Source of the DNA: Myxosarcina sp. GA_180221_E-2-1-MAG-40_15
GTDB lineage: Bacteria; Cyanobacteriota; Cyanobacteriia; Cyanobacteriales; Xenococcaceae
Length of the DNA stretch: 45,493 bases
Direction: 5' to 3'
NCBI GenBank assembly: GCA_020692205.1
Contig: JAIMKV010000038.1
Span: 1-45,493, forward strand
Shown here: piece by piece, positions 9,031 to 17,640 of the stretch
How the letters are laid out: the number at the start of each line of letters is the position of its first letter
How positions within the stretch are numbered: the first letter of the stretch is position 1
Program-made: the position numbers and the translations under genes
The notes under the pieces: generated by a model
The model's input: only the letters and a program-made list of their open reading frames with translations
Database searches by the model: none
What the model was told of the DNA's origin: nothing

Positions 9031-9051
9031 TTGTTAAGTATCACTTTACAA
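9031..9051. promoter_or_regulatory. Putative operator 2, overlapping the -10 of the HTH/Clp-N gene
   Basis: Imperfect inverted repeat with half-sites TTGTTAA (9031-9037) and TTTACAA (9045-9051) separated by 7 nt. It matches operator 1 at 17 of 21 positions. It covers the proposed -10 (TAAAGT on the minus strand, 9043-9048), so a bound regulator would block its own promoter. Confidence 0.65.
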
Positions 9052-9071
9052 AATAGTTAGTCTATTGTCAA
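9043..9071 (-). promoter_or_regulatory. Sigma-70-type promoter of the HTH/Clp-N gene
   Basis: On the minus strand TTGACA (9066-9071) and TAAAGT (9043-9048) are separated by exactly 17 nt, about 30 nt upstream of the GTG start. The -35 is a perfect consensus; the -10 is moderate. Confidence 0.6.
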
Positions 9072-9086
9072 GTAATACTTGACAAT
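9064..9086. promoter_or_regulatory. Putative operator 1, perfect inverted repeat at the -35
   Basis: Perfect 10-bp arms ATTGTCAAGT (9064-9073) and ACTTGACAAT (9077-9086) around AAT. It contains the -35 hexamer of the HTH/Clp-N promoter. The related copy at 9031-9051 is centred 34 bp away, about three helical turns, which would allow cooperative binding. The natural candidate ligand is the XRE protein encoded just downstream. Confidence 0.7.
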
Positions 9087-9092
9087 ACCAGT

Positions 9093-9124
9093 AAAGCGAT
9101 CGCTTTATGAAAAGCGATCGCTTT
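9093..9124. terminator. Hairpin built from two HIP1 palindromes behind clpB
   Basis: AAAGCGATCGCTTT occurs twice (9093-9106 and 9111-9124) with 4 nt between. Each copy is itself a palindrome, and the pair forms a 14-bp stem with a 4-nt loop. It follows the clpB stop (9160-9162, minus strand) and could act as its terminator or stabilise the 3' end, although no long T-run follows. Confidence 0.45.
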
Positions 9125-9159
9125 TCAATTAATTTAACTAAGACAAGTTGTTTGACAAC

Positions 9160-11907
9160 TTATCTTTCTGACGAGACAGCTTCTGGTTTTTCATCAGACT
9201 TGGGATTAAATTGATTCTTGTTGGCAACAGCCTTTTTGGTTGAGTTTTCGGTTTGGGCTGTGGCTGTTTCGATAACGATGGAGGGAGTTTCCTTGTCAAA
9301 GATTAATTTGTCTGCCACACAATCCACGACAATTTTATCTCCTGCGGTGAAGGTATTGTCTAGAATCATCGTGGCAATAGGATTTTGAAGTTCCCGTCGA
9401 ATTGCTCGTTTTAACGGACGCGCACCATAAGCCGGATCGTAGCCGATAGTGACAAGGCGATCTTGAGCTGCGGGAGAAAGTTCAATCGCAATTTTTTGCT
9501 CATTTAATAGACGTTGAATACCTTGAATTTGAATCGTAACAATCTCTTTTAATTCTTCTCTTTTCAAGCCGTGGAAGATAATTAGATCGTCAATACGGTT
9601 GAGAAATTCAGGGCGAAAGTGACCCCGAAGAGCCTTATTCACCTGCTTATAAATTTCTTCGTAATCCTGATCTTCTCCCTTAACGTTAAGGATATGCTCA
9701 CTACCAATATTGCTAGTCATGACAATAATGGCGTTGCGAAAGTCTACGACTCGCCCTTGAGAGTCAGTAATTCTGCCATCATCAAGCACCTGAAGCAAAA
9801 TATTAAATACATCCTTGTGGGCTTTTTCTACTTCATCCAATAACACCACGCAGTATGGACGACGGCGCACCGCTTCAGTTAACTGACCTCCTTCCTCAAA
9901 GCCAATATAGCCTGGAGGCGCACCCACTAAACGAGATACGGCGTGTTTTTCCATGTACTCGGACATATCAATCCGTACCATTGCATCTTCGCTGTCAAAC
10001 AGAAAAGCGGCTAAAGCTCTAGCTAACTCAGTTTTACCAACCCCTGTAGGTCCCATAAATAGGAATGAACCAATAGGTCGACCAGGATCGCTCATTCCTG
10101 CTCTTGCCATACGTATAGCTGCTGCTACTGCTGCCACAGGCTCTTGTTGTCCGATAACTCGTTGATGGAGGTGTCCTTCTAATTGAAGCAGCTTTTGTTT
10201 TTCAGATTCGAGGAGACGATTAATTGGTACTCCTGTCCAGTTAGCAACAATTTCAGCAATATCAGATTCGCCTACTTGTTCTCTCAGAAGAGTTGTTCCC
10301 TCGGATTGAAGATCGATTAGTTTAGCTTCTTTGGCTTCGAGATCTCGCTGCAAAGTTTCTAGCTTGCCATATTTCAACTGTGCAGCTTTTTCATGGTCGA
10401 AAGCTCGCTCTGCTTGATCTAGCTGGAGTCGTGCTTTTTCTTCCTCTTCTTTAAGAGCGTTAATTTCATCTAATAAGCTCTTTTCTGATTGCCATTGAGC
10501 AGACAAACCACTTTGTTTACCTTTTAAGGTTTCAATTTGGGCTTTGATTTTGCTTAACCTTTCTTTTGCTGCCTTATCGATGGCTAGCATGCCTGGGCGT
10601 TGGCTTTCTCCAGTCAAAGAGACTTTTTCCATCTCAAGCTGCATAATACGGCGATCAATATCTTCTAACTCGCTGGGTTTGGAAGTAATCTCCATTTTTA
10701 ATTTAGCGGCAGCTTCGTCTACTAGGTCGATCGCCTTATCGGGTAAAAAGCGATCGGTAATGTAGCGTTGCGACAGGGTTGCTGCTGCTACGAGCGCCGA
10801 GTCAGTAATAGTTACGCCATGATGTACCTCGTATCTTTCTTTGAGTCCACGCAGAATCGAAATAGTATCTTCCACGGTAGGCTGCTTAACGTACACCTGC
10901 TGGAAACGTCTTTCTAGGGCTGGGTCTTTTTCGATATTTTTGCGATATTCATCGAGAGTTGTCGCCCCGATACAGCGTAATTCTCCTCGGGCTAGCATTG
11001 GCTTGAGCAAGTTACCTGCGTCCATTGAACCAGAGCCTTCTTTTGCTCCTGCGCCGACAACGGTATGGACTTCATCGATAAATAAAACTATTTGTCCACT
11101 AGATTCAGTCACTTCTTTTAAAACTGCCCGTAAACGTTCTTCAAATTCTCCACGGTATTTTGCCCCAGCAATTAGGCTACCCATGTCTAGAGAAATCAAC
11201 TGACGGTTTTTCAGCGACTCAGGAACATCGCCATTAACAATGCGTTGGGCTAATCCTTCGGCGATCGCCGTTTTACCGACTCCAGGCTCACCAATTAATA
11301 CAGGGTTATTTTTAGAACGACGAGACAGCACCTGAATTACCCGACGGATTTCTTCATCGCGACCGATTACGGGGTCTAATTTACCCGCCTTAGCCGCTTC
11401 GGTCAGATCTCGCCCATATTTTTCTAATGCTTGATACTGTTCTTCTTGATTCTGTTTAGTTACCTTCTGCGAACCGCGAATTGACCTGATTGCTGTTTCC
11501 AAATCTTGTGGGTCAACATTAAAACTACGCAGAGATTTCTTGCCAATACGAGCATCTTCGGCAAACCCCATCAAAATATGTTCGATGGAAATAAAGTTAT
11601 CTCCCCAACTAGAGCGACAGTCCTCTGCACGGTCTAACATACGATCTAAGCTAGGGCCTAAATATAGTTGAGATGAACCAATTCTCGGCTGACGTTTGGT
11701 GAACATCTCTAACTGCTGTTTGAAGCGTAGAGAATCAATATTAGCTTTGTCTAAAATAGCTAGTGCCAGACCTTCTTGTTCTAAGGCTGCTAGGATTAAA
11801 TGCTCTACCTCTAAGTTTTGATTCTGAAATAGTTTGGCAACTTCTTGAGATTTAACGATCGCATCCCAGGCTTGTTCAGTAAACTTACTTTGGTCGGTAG
11901 GCTGCAT
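9160..11907 (-). CDS. clpB: ATP-dependent chaperone ClpB
   Basis: Hexameric cytosolic disaggregase of 915 aa that works with DnaK to re-solubilise aggregated proteins. Order: Clp-N repeats (about 1-150), AAA+ domain 1 with Walker [10 protein letters not shown] (about 206) and [14 protein letters not shown], the coiled-coil middle domain (about 410-530) that separates ClpB from ClpA/X, AAA+ domain 2 with GPTGVGKTE (about 607) and [11 protein letters not shown], then the C-terminal domain with [13 protein letters not shown] (about 820). There is no ClpP-binding tripeptide loop of the IGF/L type that I can see. A C-terminal extension of about 50 polar residues (Thr, Lys, Asn, Glu) makes it longer than the usual 860-880 aa. 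The downstream neighbour on the same strand encodes a regulator that carries a related Clp-N domain. Confidence 0.96.
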   Translation of the reverse strand: MQPTDQSKFTEQAWDAIVKSQEVAKLFQNQNLEVEHLILAALEQEGLALAILDKANIDSLRFKQQLEMFTKRQPRIGSSQLYLGPSLDRMLDRAEDCRSSWGDNFISIEHILMGFAEDARIGKKSLRSFNVDPQDLETAIRSIRGSQKVTKQNQEEQYQALEKYGRDLTEAAKAGKLDPVIGRDEEIRRVIQVLSRRSKNNPVLIGEPGVGKTAIAEGLAQRIVNGDVPESLKNRQLISLDMGSLIAGAKYRGEFEERLRAVLKEVTESSGQIVLFIDEVHTVVGAGAKEGSGSMDAGNLLKPMLARGELRCIGATTLDEYRKNIEKDPALERRFQQVYVKQPTVEDTISILRGLKERYEVHHGVTITDSALVAAATLSQRYITDRFLPDKAIDLVDEAAAKLKMEITSKPSELEDIDRRIMQLEMEKVSLTGESQRPGMLAIDKAAKERLSKIKAQIETLKGKQSGLSAQWQSEKSLLDEINALKEEEEKARLQLDQAERAFDHEKAAQLKYGKLETLQRDLEAKEAKLIDLQSEGTTLLREQVGESDIAEIVANWTGVPINRLLESEKQKLLQLEGHLHQRVIGQQEPVAAVAAAIRMARAGMSDPGRPIGSFLFMGPTGVGKTELARALAAFLFDSEDAMVRIDMSEYMEKHAVSRLVGAPPGYIGFEEGGQLTEAVRRRPYCVVLLDEVEKAHKDVFNILLQVLDDGRITDSQGRVVDFRNAIIVMTSNIGSEHILNVKGEDQDYEEIYKQVNKALRGHFRPEFLNRIDDLIIFHGLKREELKEIVTIQIQGIQRLLNEQKIAIELSPAAQDRLVTIGYDPAYGARPLKRAIRRELQNPIATMILDNTFTAGDKIVVDCVADKLIFDKETPSIVIETATAQTENSTKKAVANKNQFNPKSDEKPEAVSSER

Positions 11908-11925
11908 ATTTTAGCTAAATTAGGG

Positions 11926-11941
11926 TTGTTAAATTTGACAA
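11926..11941. promoter_or_regulatory. Inverted repeat upstream of clpB resembling the operator half-sites
   Basis: Half-sites TTGTTAA (11926-11932) and TTGACAA (11935-11941), separated by 2 nt, lie about 20 nt upstream of the clpB ATG. The half-sites match those of the HTH/Clp-N operators, but the spacer is 2 nt rather than 7, so binding by the same protein is only a possibility. No CIRCE element is visible here. Confidence 0.3.
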
Positions 11942-12167
11942 TTGATCGTGCTAAGTATAGCAAGGCTTAAACTACTAGTATCCAAGTCCAAAATTACTTA
12001 TTCGGTGGCTTGAATATAATCTAGGGTCTTAATAATAATTTTAGTATTATCTACCGATTAAAACCATCAGTTCAAAGATTGCAGCGATTTACGTGATATT
12101 TCGCTCAAGTGTCAGAACAACTAGGAAACTTTGAAGTATTTAATTAATTATAAACGTTACTCTGCGG

Positions 12168-12350
12168 TCAATTCTTTTTTTTTGCTTTCCAAGTACCGCC
12201 ATAACGATAGTAGGGATTATCTTGACTGACTTTTTGCCAACAATCAGAACACCCCATTTTCCACTCTCCAGCTTCTTGATCTTGAATGCGATAGCGAAGA
12301 TCTACTAAGTTATTACAGATGTTGCAGAGTTGTAATTTTAGTTGAGCCAT
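12168..12350 (-). CDS. Small zinc-finger-like protein
   Basis: Protein of 60 aa with two CxxC pairs, CNIC at about residues 9-12 and CSDC at about 34-37. The 21-residue spacing suits a single zinc-ribbon-like site. The tail is basic (WKAKKKN). No signal peptide or membrane segment. The family is not recognised; nucleic-acid or protein binding is possible. It lies between clpB, which is read the same way, and the divergent aminotransferase gene, with AT-rich spacers on both sides. Confidence 0.65.
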   Translation of the reverse strand: MAQLKLQLCNICNNLVDLRYRIQDQEAGEWKMGCSDCWQKVSQDNPYYRYGGTWKAKKKN

Positions 12351-12422
12351 TAGTCAAAATTGGTATTGTTACTATTTAATTTAATCGTCATAAATCTTCC
12401 CACAAACCTGACTGATTAAAAG

Positions 12423-12460
12423 TGCGATGCCTTCGGACTTGTTGCGCTACTGCGATCGCT
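12423..12460. repeat. Short HIP1-containing intergenic element
   Basis: A compact GC-rich stretch, GCGATGCCTTCGGACTTGTT followed by GCGCTACTGCGATCGC, stands out from the AT-rich gap. The phrases CCTTCGGA and GATCGC recur at about 15530-15590, suggesting a short dispersed cyanobacterial repeat. Confidence 0.35.
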
Positions 12461-12544
12461 AAATTATTTGATTGTCTACCATCAAACTCACGTTAGAATA
12501 AGCGTCATGCGGTTACTTTGTCTACTTATTTTAGGTCGGTACTT

Positions 12545-13819
12545 ATGAATCCTGTTCTATCTCAATTTGGTTCGCAGATGTCTCAGCTAACGGGGGTTAG
12601 GGCAATTATGAAAGACATTATTGAAACCCTGAGAAATAGTGCAGGAAGAGAATTTATCAATCTTAGTGCGGGTAATCCAGTTATTTTGCCCGAAGTCGAA
12701 CAGTTATGGCGCGACTGTACTCAAGAATTGTTAGCTAGCGATGAATATAGTGAAGTTGTCTGTCGTTATGGTTCATCTCAAGGTTATGCGCCCTTAATTG
12801 AGGCAGTAGTCAAAGACTTTAATGCTCGTTACGGGTTAAATTTAAGCGATCGCAATATTCTCATTACCGGGGGTTCTCAAGCTCTATATCTCTATGCTGC
12901 CAATGCTTTTGGTGGCTATACGGCATCGGGAGAATTAAGACAGATTGTCTTGCCTCTGAGTCCCGATTATACAGGTTACGGCGGCGTTAGCCTAACTCCA
13001 GAGGCTTTATTAGCATACAAGCCTACGTTAGAAATTGACGAGGCTAAACATCGGTTTAAATATCGTCCTAATTTTAGTCAGCTACAAATAAATGAGCAAA
13101 CTGGCTGCGTCATCTTTTCTCGTCCTTGTAACCCTACAGGAAACGTGATTAGCGACGAGGAAGTAAGCAAAATAGCTGCTTTAGCTGCCACGCAAAATGT
13201 CCCCGTATTGATTGATTCAGCTTATGCACCACCTTTTCCCGCTTTGAACTTTACCGCTATGACTCCTCAATTTGGCGATAATATTATTCACTGCATGAGT
13301 TTATCGAAAGCAGGATTACCAGGAGAGAGAATTGGTATTGCTATCGGCGATCCTAAATTGATTCAAATCCTAGAATCTTTTCAAACTAACGCCTGTATTC
13401 ATTCTTCGAGATACGGACAGGCGATCGCAGCTCGGGCAATTTCATCTGGTAAACTAGCCGATATCGCCACCAATATTATTCGTCCTCACTATCAACATAA
13501 AATAGAAATATTAGCTAACACCCTCGATGCAGCTATGCCAGATATTCCTTGGTTTCTGCATCAAGGAGAAGGCGCGATTTTTGCTTGGTTATGGCTCAAG
13601 GATCTACCAATGACAGATTGGGAATTTTATCAGCAACTCAAGCAGGTAGGGGTAATTGCTGTACCTGGAAGCAGCTTCTTCCCTGGATTGCAAGAAGATT
13701 GGCAACATAAGCAACAATGTCTCAGGATCAGTTTAACTGCTACAGAATTAGAAATAGTCGAAGCAATGCGACGTTTGGCGAAAGTGGCTGACAAGGTATA
13801 TCAATTGGTAGAAGTATAA
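12545..13819 (+). CDS. avtA: Valine-pyruvate transaminase-like aminotransferase
   Basis: Class I/II PLP aminotransferase of 424 aa. The opening MNPVLSQFGSQMSQLTGV, NLSAGNPVILPEV, ITGGSQALY, FSRPCNPTGNVISDEE, IDSAYAPPFP, the PLP lysine in CMSLSKAGLPGERIG and the C-terminal EGAIFAWLWLKDLPM ... GSSFFPGL follow the E. coli AvtA pattern closely. AvtA transfers an amino group from alanine to 2-oxoisovalerate to give valine. I choose the ATG at 12545 rather than the in-frame TTG at 12518, because homologues begin at this Met. Substrate specificity in cyanobacteria is not proven. Upstream lies an HIP1-containing spacer. Confidence 0.85.
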   Translation: MNPVLSQFGSQMSQLTGVRAIMKDIIETLRNSAGREFINLSAGNPVILPEVEQLWRDCTQELLASDEYSEVVCRYGSSQGYAPLIEAVVKDFNARYGLNLSDRNILITGGSQALYLYAANAFGGYTASGELRQIVLPLSPDYTGYGGVSLTPEALLAYKPTLEIDEAKHRFKYRPNFSQLQINEQTGCVIFSRPCNPTGNVISDEEVSKIAALAATQNVPVLIDSAYAPPFPALNFTAMTPQFGDNIIHCMSLSKAGLPGERIGIAIGDPKLIQILESFQTNACIHSSRYGQAIAARAISSGKLADIATNIIRPHYQHKIEILANTLDAAMPDIPWFLHQGEGAIFAWLWLKDLPMTDWEFYQQLKQVGVIAVPGSSFFPGLQEDWQHKQQCLRISLTATELEIVEAMRRLAKVADKVYQLVEV

Positions 13820-13971
13820 ACCTTGGCACAAAGAGGGAGTATGTCGGTTTAACAAAGCTATTAGCTTTTAGCTTTTACAGGGTTTAAGTCCCATCTTCTG
13901 TCTCCAAGAGACGAATAGTTTTCAATTAAAAGTAGTCTAAATCTACATAATTAATCACAAATGACGAAAAT

Positions 13972-14634
13972 ATGAACGATGAACTATTAACCGTTAACCA
14001 GCCAGCAGAATTGTTAGAGGTAGGCACAATTACCTCACCTCAGGGTTTGAAAGGAGAGCTGCGAGTATACCCCGATTCTGATTTTCCCGAAAGATTTACT
14101 CAGGCTGGTACTCGTTGGCTTCGGCATCCCGATACATCCGATCTTAAACAAGTGCAGTTGCAAGGCGGCAGATATTTAGCGGGAAAAAACCTCTATGTCA
14201 TCAAAATAGAAGGAGTTGAAGATCGTAGCCAAGCAGAAAAACTACGCAATTATAAATTATTAGTTGACAAGCGCGATCGCCCTAAACTACAAGCAGGTGA
14301 ATATCATGTTTCAGATTTAGTCGGATTAGAAGTCTATGATCAACAAACACAGGAAAACATTGGCGTAGTCATAGATCTTTATTCAGCAGGAAATGATTTA
14401 TTAGAAATTGAGTTACACAAGCAACCTCAAACACAGGCAAAACCAAAACGAGATCTTTCACAGATTAGCCGACGTAGTAAACGTAAGAAATACCGACCAA
14501 AATCGAACCAACCCCTGACGATATTTATTCCCTTCGTTAAAGAGATAGTTCCAGTTGTAGATATTCCTAACCAACGCCTGGAAATCTCTCCTCCCGACGG
14601 GTTAATTAATATTCACGAAACTGAATCAGATTAA
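13972..14634 (+). CDS. rimM: Ribosome maturation factor RimM
   Basis: Cytosolic 30S assembly factor of 220 aa that binds ribosomal protein S19 and helps mature the head of the 16S rRNA. The N-terminal RimM domain begins at about residue 14 with LLEVGTITSPQGLKGELRVYPDSD and includes the LYVIKIEGVEDRSQAEKLRN segment. A PRC-barrel C-terminal domain starts near YHVSDLVGLEVYD (about 107) and ends with IFIPFVKEIVPVVDIPNQRLEI. A basic insert at about 145-180 (KPKRDLSQISRRSKRKKYR) is longer than in E. coli. No trmD or rpsP neighbours are present, so the usual proteobacterial operon is not kept here. Confidence 0.93.
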   Translation: MNDELLTVNQPAELLEVGTITSPQGLKGELRVYPDSDFPERFTQAGTRWLRHPDTSDLKQVQLQGGRYLAGKNLYVIKIEGVEDRSQAEKLRNYKLLVDKRDRPKLQAGEYHVSDLVGLEVYDQQTQENIGVVIDLYSAGNDLLEIELHKQPQTQAKPKRDLSQISRRSKRKKYRPKSNQPLTIFIPFVKEIVPVVDIPNQRLEISPPDGLINIHETESD

Positions 14635-14651
14635 TTTAGCCTAAGTCGATA

Positions 14652-15125
14652 TTACGGCTCAATATCTAGATGAAGAATATAAGAACCTAAATAGACTTTA
14701 GCTGACCATATTTCATATTCAATTCGGACATTTCTCAAGAATGGGTCGTTGTCTACTTTTAAGTAGCGGGTAAAATTGCTCAAACGTATTGATTTGCTAG
14801 GTTGATCAGAACCAGCATTCAGACAATATCTGCTGACTCCATATATTCCCTTCTCCCAAAAATGGCGATAGCTTAACTTGCCGTTACTCTGCATGGTCAT
14901 GATGACTCGGTAAGGAGAGATTTCTAACCAAAACAATCCTTGCTCAAATTTATTCTGCTCAGCCGTAGGTGCAATAGAGCGGGGTAAATTTTGCTGGTTA
15001 AGTAGTAAATGAAATCTTTCTCGATCCTTCTGATATAGAGACGCTTTAGCCTCAATCACGCTCCAGACAGGTAAGTCAGTAGAAATGAATGAAAGATATA
15101 CAGTTTGATAACGATTAACTAGCAT
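14652..15125 (-). CDS. Conserved hypothetical protein
   Basis: Protein of 157 aa, not recognised. It is rich in aromatic residues and predicted strands (YQTVYLSFIS, FWLEISPYRVIMTM, YHF/WEKGIYG-type stretches), with no signal peptide, membrane helix or metal motif. Codon use looks like its neighbours. It converges tail-to-tail with rimM with a 17-bp gap, and its start lies about 145 bp before the tRNA gene, which is read in the opposite direction. Confidence 0.65.
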   Translation of the reverse strand: MLVNRYQTVYLSFISTDLPVWSVIEAKASLYQKDRERFHLLLNQQNLPRSIAPTAEQNKFEQGLFWLEISPYRVIMTMQSNGKLSYRHFWEKGIYGVSRYCLNAGSDQPSKSIRLSNFTRYLKVDNDPFLRNVRIEYEIWSAKVYLGSYILHLDIEP

Positions 15126-15269
15126 GGGGAGAAAGTATTTTAGCAGAGGCTCACTTTATTCCTAGCATATCCTTTAGATTAGCTAAATTGCTAGAGTTAG
15201 AATTACTTTTTTAAAATCCTTGCCAATTGTTTGAGCATTCGCTATTATTATAACTGGCTGTCAAAGCAA

Positions 15270-15341
15270 TCCTCAGTAGCTCAGTGGCAGAGCGGTCGAC
15301 TGTTAATCGATTGGTCGTAGGTTCAAATCCTACCTGGGGAG
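15270..15341 (+). tRNA. tRNA-Asn (anticodon GTT)
   Basis: 72-nt cloverleaf. Acceptor arms TCCTCAG (15270-15276) and CTGGGGA (15334-15340), discriminator G at 15341; D arm GCTC...GAGC; anticodon stem GTCGA/TCGAT around loop CTGTTAA, giving anticodon GTT; T arm with GTAGGTTCAAATCCTAC. CCA is not encoded, as is common in cyanobacteria. Confidence 0.96.
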
Positions 15342-16118
15342 TTATCAAGTAAAAGCAGATATTTTTGTCTAGTAACTAATTACTCGCTGTTCGCCTATCT
15401 TTTCAGGAGTTAAGAAAAATAGCCTTGAGGTTGAGTATAGTAAAAATAAGCGATTACTCTAAAGGACTCGCTTTCCTCAAGGATGTTACCTTGTCTATCA
15501 CGGATATGTTATGCCCTGGTGGTACACCTTCGGATATAGCATTGTTGTAGTAAATTCGTGTTCTGCTTTCGGGTAGCCTACGGGATCGCTTATCTGGGTA
15601 AAGTTTGGTTGGCAAAAGGCGATCGCATTATTGGATAAGAGAAATGCTATCTTGGCGATTTGGTCGGAGACAATTCATTAACAGTTACAAAAAACTTGAG
15701 CGATTTAATTTACTCAAATATTTCAAAATATTGCAATTGCGTTACACATTAGATCACAGAGCATAGCAAAGTAATTTCTATCGCGATCGCCTTTCTCATC
15801 TTTTCTTTTCTGGACTAAATAATCCGCAGCAACAAAATATTATCGTCATTTTTTGTGCCTTTGGGTTGGCGTTGGCGTGGTCTCGATGGGCGCGCTGATA
15901 GGACAACCCCAGCTCGTCGAGCAATTCATAGATGCGGGTGTCTTTATCTGGTGTCTGTCTAAAAGCTATGAGAATTTATTTGCCTTTCCATTAATGGGGC
16001 TGCTAGTCAAAAGCCAGATTTAAAAATATTTTTATTCTATGCTTTGGTTATTGGACGTAAAATTACCTTAATAGCAAATTTAACCCAGTGAATAATAATT
16101 AACTATAAGGCGAGCTTT
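15342..16118. other. Long intergenic region with a possible degenerate gene
   Basis: About 780 bases between tRNA-Asn and the zinc-ribbon gene. It holds HIP1 sites and short GC-rich phrases (about 15480-15640) similar to those at 12423. A frame at about 15850-16023 encodes a partly hydrophobic peptide and ends in TAA (see the separate entry). No intact gene is visible. Confidence 0.45.
15850..16023 (+). pseudogene. Possible remnant of a small hydrophobic protein
   Basis: An open frame of over 50 codons ends at the TAA near 16021. It reads through VGVGVVSMGALIGQPQLVE, IDAGVFIWCLSKSYENLFAF and PLMGLLVKSQI. The in-frame ATG near 15887 gives a peptide of about 45 aa without a good ribosome-binding site. 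The composition looks protein-like, with short hydrophobic runs, but I cannot name the family. It may be the C-terminal end of a decayed membrane protein, or chance. Confidence 0.25.
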
Positions 16119-16652
16119 ATGGCTTATGCAGCAATTCTTAGCAGTACTCAACAGCTAGCGATCGCGCTTTCGGGAACACAAACTCAAATTACTTTGATGA
16201 TCAGCAATCCTGGGCAACAGCAAAGTCTAAGTAGCAGTTTTAGTACGGGAAAGTGGATCTCGCCGCCCAAGTTGTTTAAAGTTGGAGCGAGTTTTGTGCT
16301 GCAAATCGATACTGAGAGCGGTTCACATTACGTTCAAATTCAGCAAAATAGTATTAGCACCATCGATGCTCTTTCTAGCACGGATGACTATCCCTTAGTG
16401 AAATTGCAAGACATACCTGAACCTAGTCAAAAATCCGTCGAGGTTAAACCGATGCAGCCGATACAGCCGATGAAAATGGGTGATATGTCGATGGATCTCA
16501 ATTCGATGTCAATGCAGATGGGAAAGATGGCTATGAGCCTGTCAAATCAAGCAAAAACTACTGTAACCGAGCAATTTTGTTCTCAGTGTGGCATCAAAGC
16601 TAAGGCGAGCGATCGCTTTTGCCGTAGTTGTGGTCATGAACTAAATAAATAA
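16119..16652 (+). CDS. Protein with C-terminal zinc ribbon, upstream of Anbu
   Basis: Protein of 177 aa. Residues 1-95 look beta-rich (ILSSTQQLAIALSG, ITLMISNPGQQQ). Residues about 105-145 form a linker dominated by Met, Gln, Pro and Lys. The C-terminus (about 150-175) is a zinc ribbon with two CxxC pairs, CSQC and CRSC, of the zinc-ribbon_2 type. No signal peptide or membrane helix. It ends only 27 bp before the Anbu peptidase gene, on the same strand, so the two are probably co-transcribed. A role as partner or substrate adaptor of Anbu is possible but unsupported. An AAGGCGAG ribosome-binding site precedes the ATG. Confidence 0.75.
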   Translation: MAYAAILSSTQQLAIALSGTQTQITLMISNPGQQQSLSSSFSTGKWISPPKLFKVGASFVLQIDTESGSHYVQIQQNSISTIDALSSTDDYPLVKLQDIPEPSQKSVEVKPMQPIQPMKMGDMSMDLNSMSMQMGKMAMSLSNQAKTTVTEQFCSQCGIKAKASDRFCRSCGHELNK

Positions 16653-16679
16653 CTGCTGTGAAAAAGTAACCAAGATCTT

Positions 16680-17447
16680 ATGACTTATTGTCTGGGTATT
16701 ATCAACAAATTCGGCATCGTAATGGCTGGTGATTCCCGTACTAATGCAGGGGTAGACTACATTTCTACATATAAAAAGCTGTTCGATTTATCTCTACCAG
16801 GAGAAAGAGTAATTGTCATCTGTGCTTCAGGTAGTCTTTCGGTCACTCAAGGGGTATTAACCAGGATCAACCGCGATATTCAAAACCAAGAGAGCAAAAA
16901 TTTGCATACTCTGCCTACGATGTATGATATTGCTGCCTATATCGGCAGTAAAAGCAGAGAGATTCAGGAATTGGATCGCCCTTGGCTAGAAAAAGATAAA
17001 ATTGACTTTAGCTGTAACTTTCTTTTAGGTGGACAAATTATTGGCGAAAATCCACAGCTGTATCTGATCTATCCCCAGGGGAATTTTATTCAAGCAACCA
17101 AAGAAACACCTTTTCTGCAAATTGGGGAAACTAAATATGGCAAACCGATCATCGATCGCACTATAGCCTACGATACGCCCCTAGAAGACGCTGCCAAATG
17201 CGCTTTGCTCTCGATTGATTCAACCATGAAATCAAATATTTCGGTCGGACCACCAATTAATTTGATTATGTATAAAACCGATAGCTTCGATCTGCGCGAT
17301 ACTTTAGAATTGCGCCTTGGCGCGCCGTACATCGCTAAAATCCGTACTCTTTGGGAACAATCTGTACGTCAAGCTTTTGAAGCTATGCCTGATATCGAGT
17401 GGGAATGCGAATCGACCGTGCCTGGAGAAAATATTTATTTAGATTGA
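16680..17447 (+). CDS. Anbu-type proteasome-like peptidase
   Basis: Ntn-hydrolase of 255 aa of the Anbu (ancestral beta-subunit, COG3484) family. The start MTYCLGIINKFGIVMAGDSRTNAG is diagnostic: removal of Met exposes Thr2 as the catalytic nucleophile, and the GDSRTNAGVDYIS stretch follows the family pattern. The ICASGSLSVTQGVL block and FSCNFLLGGQIIGENPQLYLIYPQG further support it. Anbu forms ring or helical assemblies in the cytosol and its substrates are unclear. In many bacteria it sits with a transglutaminase-like, an alpha-E and an ATP-grasp protein; none are here. Its neighbour instead is a zinc-ribbon protein. Confidence 0.88.
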   Translation: MTYCLGIINKFGIVMAGDSRTNAGVDYISTYKKLFDLSLPGERVIVICASGSLSVTQGVLTRINRDIQNQESKNLHTLPTMYDIAAYIGSKSREIQELDRPWLEKDKIDFSCNFLLGGQIIGENPQLYLIYPQGNFIQATKETPFLQIGETKYGKPIIDRTIAYDTPLEDAAKCALLSIDSTMKSNISVGPPINLIMYKTDSFDLRDTLELRLGAPYIAKIRTLWEQSVRQAFEAMPDIEWECESTVPGENIYLD

Positions 17448-17640
17448 ATTAAATTTAAGCTTTAAAAGCTCACAGCTTGAAATCATTTCCCCCGAAGCCG
17501 ATCACTTTGAATGTATTCGGTAATGCCCAATTTTCAAGACACAACTTTAAACCTTAATCTTAAGAGAGAGTAGTTTATCTCTATCTCTTGTTACAATTAT
17601 TCATAAAAGTTATTTGTTAACGTCAGTCCTAAAACTAACT

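Noticed and set aside
9145-9161. AAGTTGT-N3-ACAACTT inverted repeat at the clpB stop
   Set aside because: Similar in look to the operators but the half-site sequence differs and it lies at the gene end, upstream of the promoter; no regulatory role can be supported.
11908-12167. CIRCE element for HrcA upstream of clpB
   Set aside because: No TTAGCACTC-N9-GAGTGCTAA or close variant is present.
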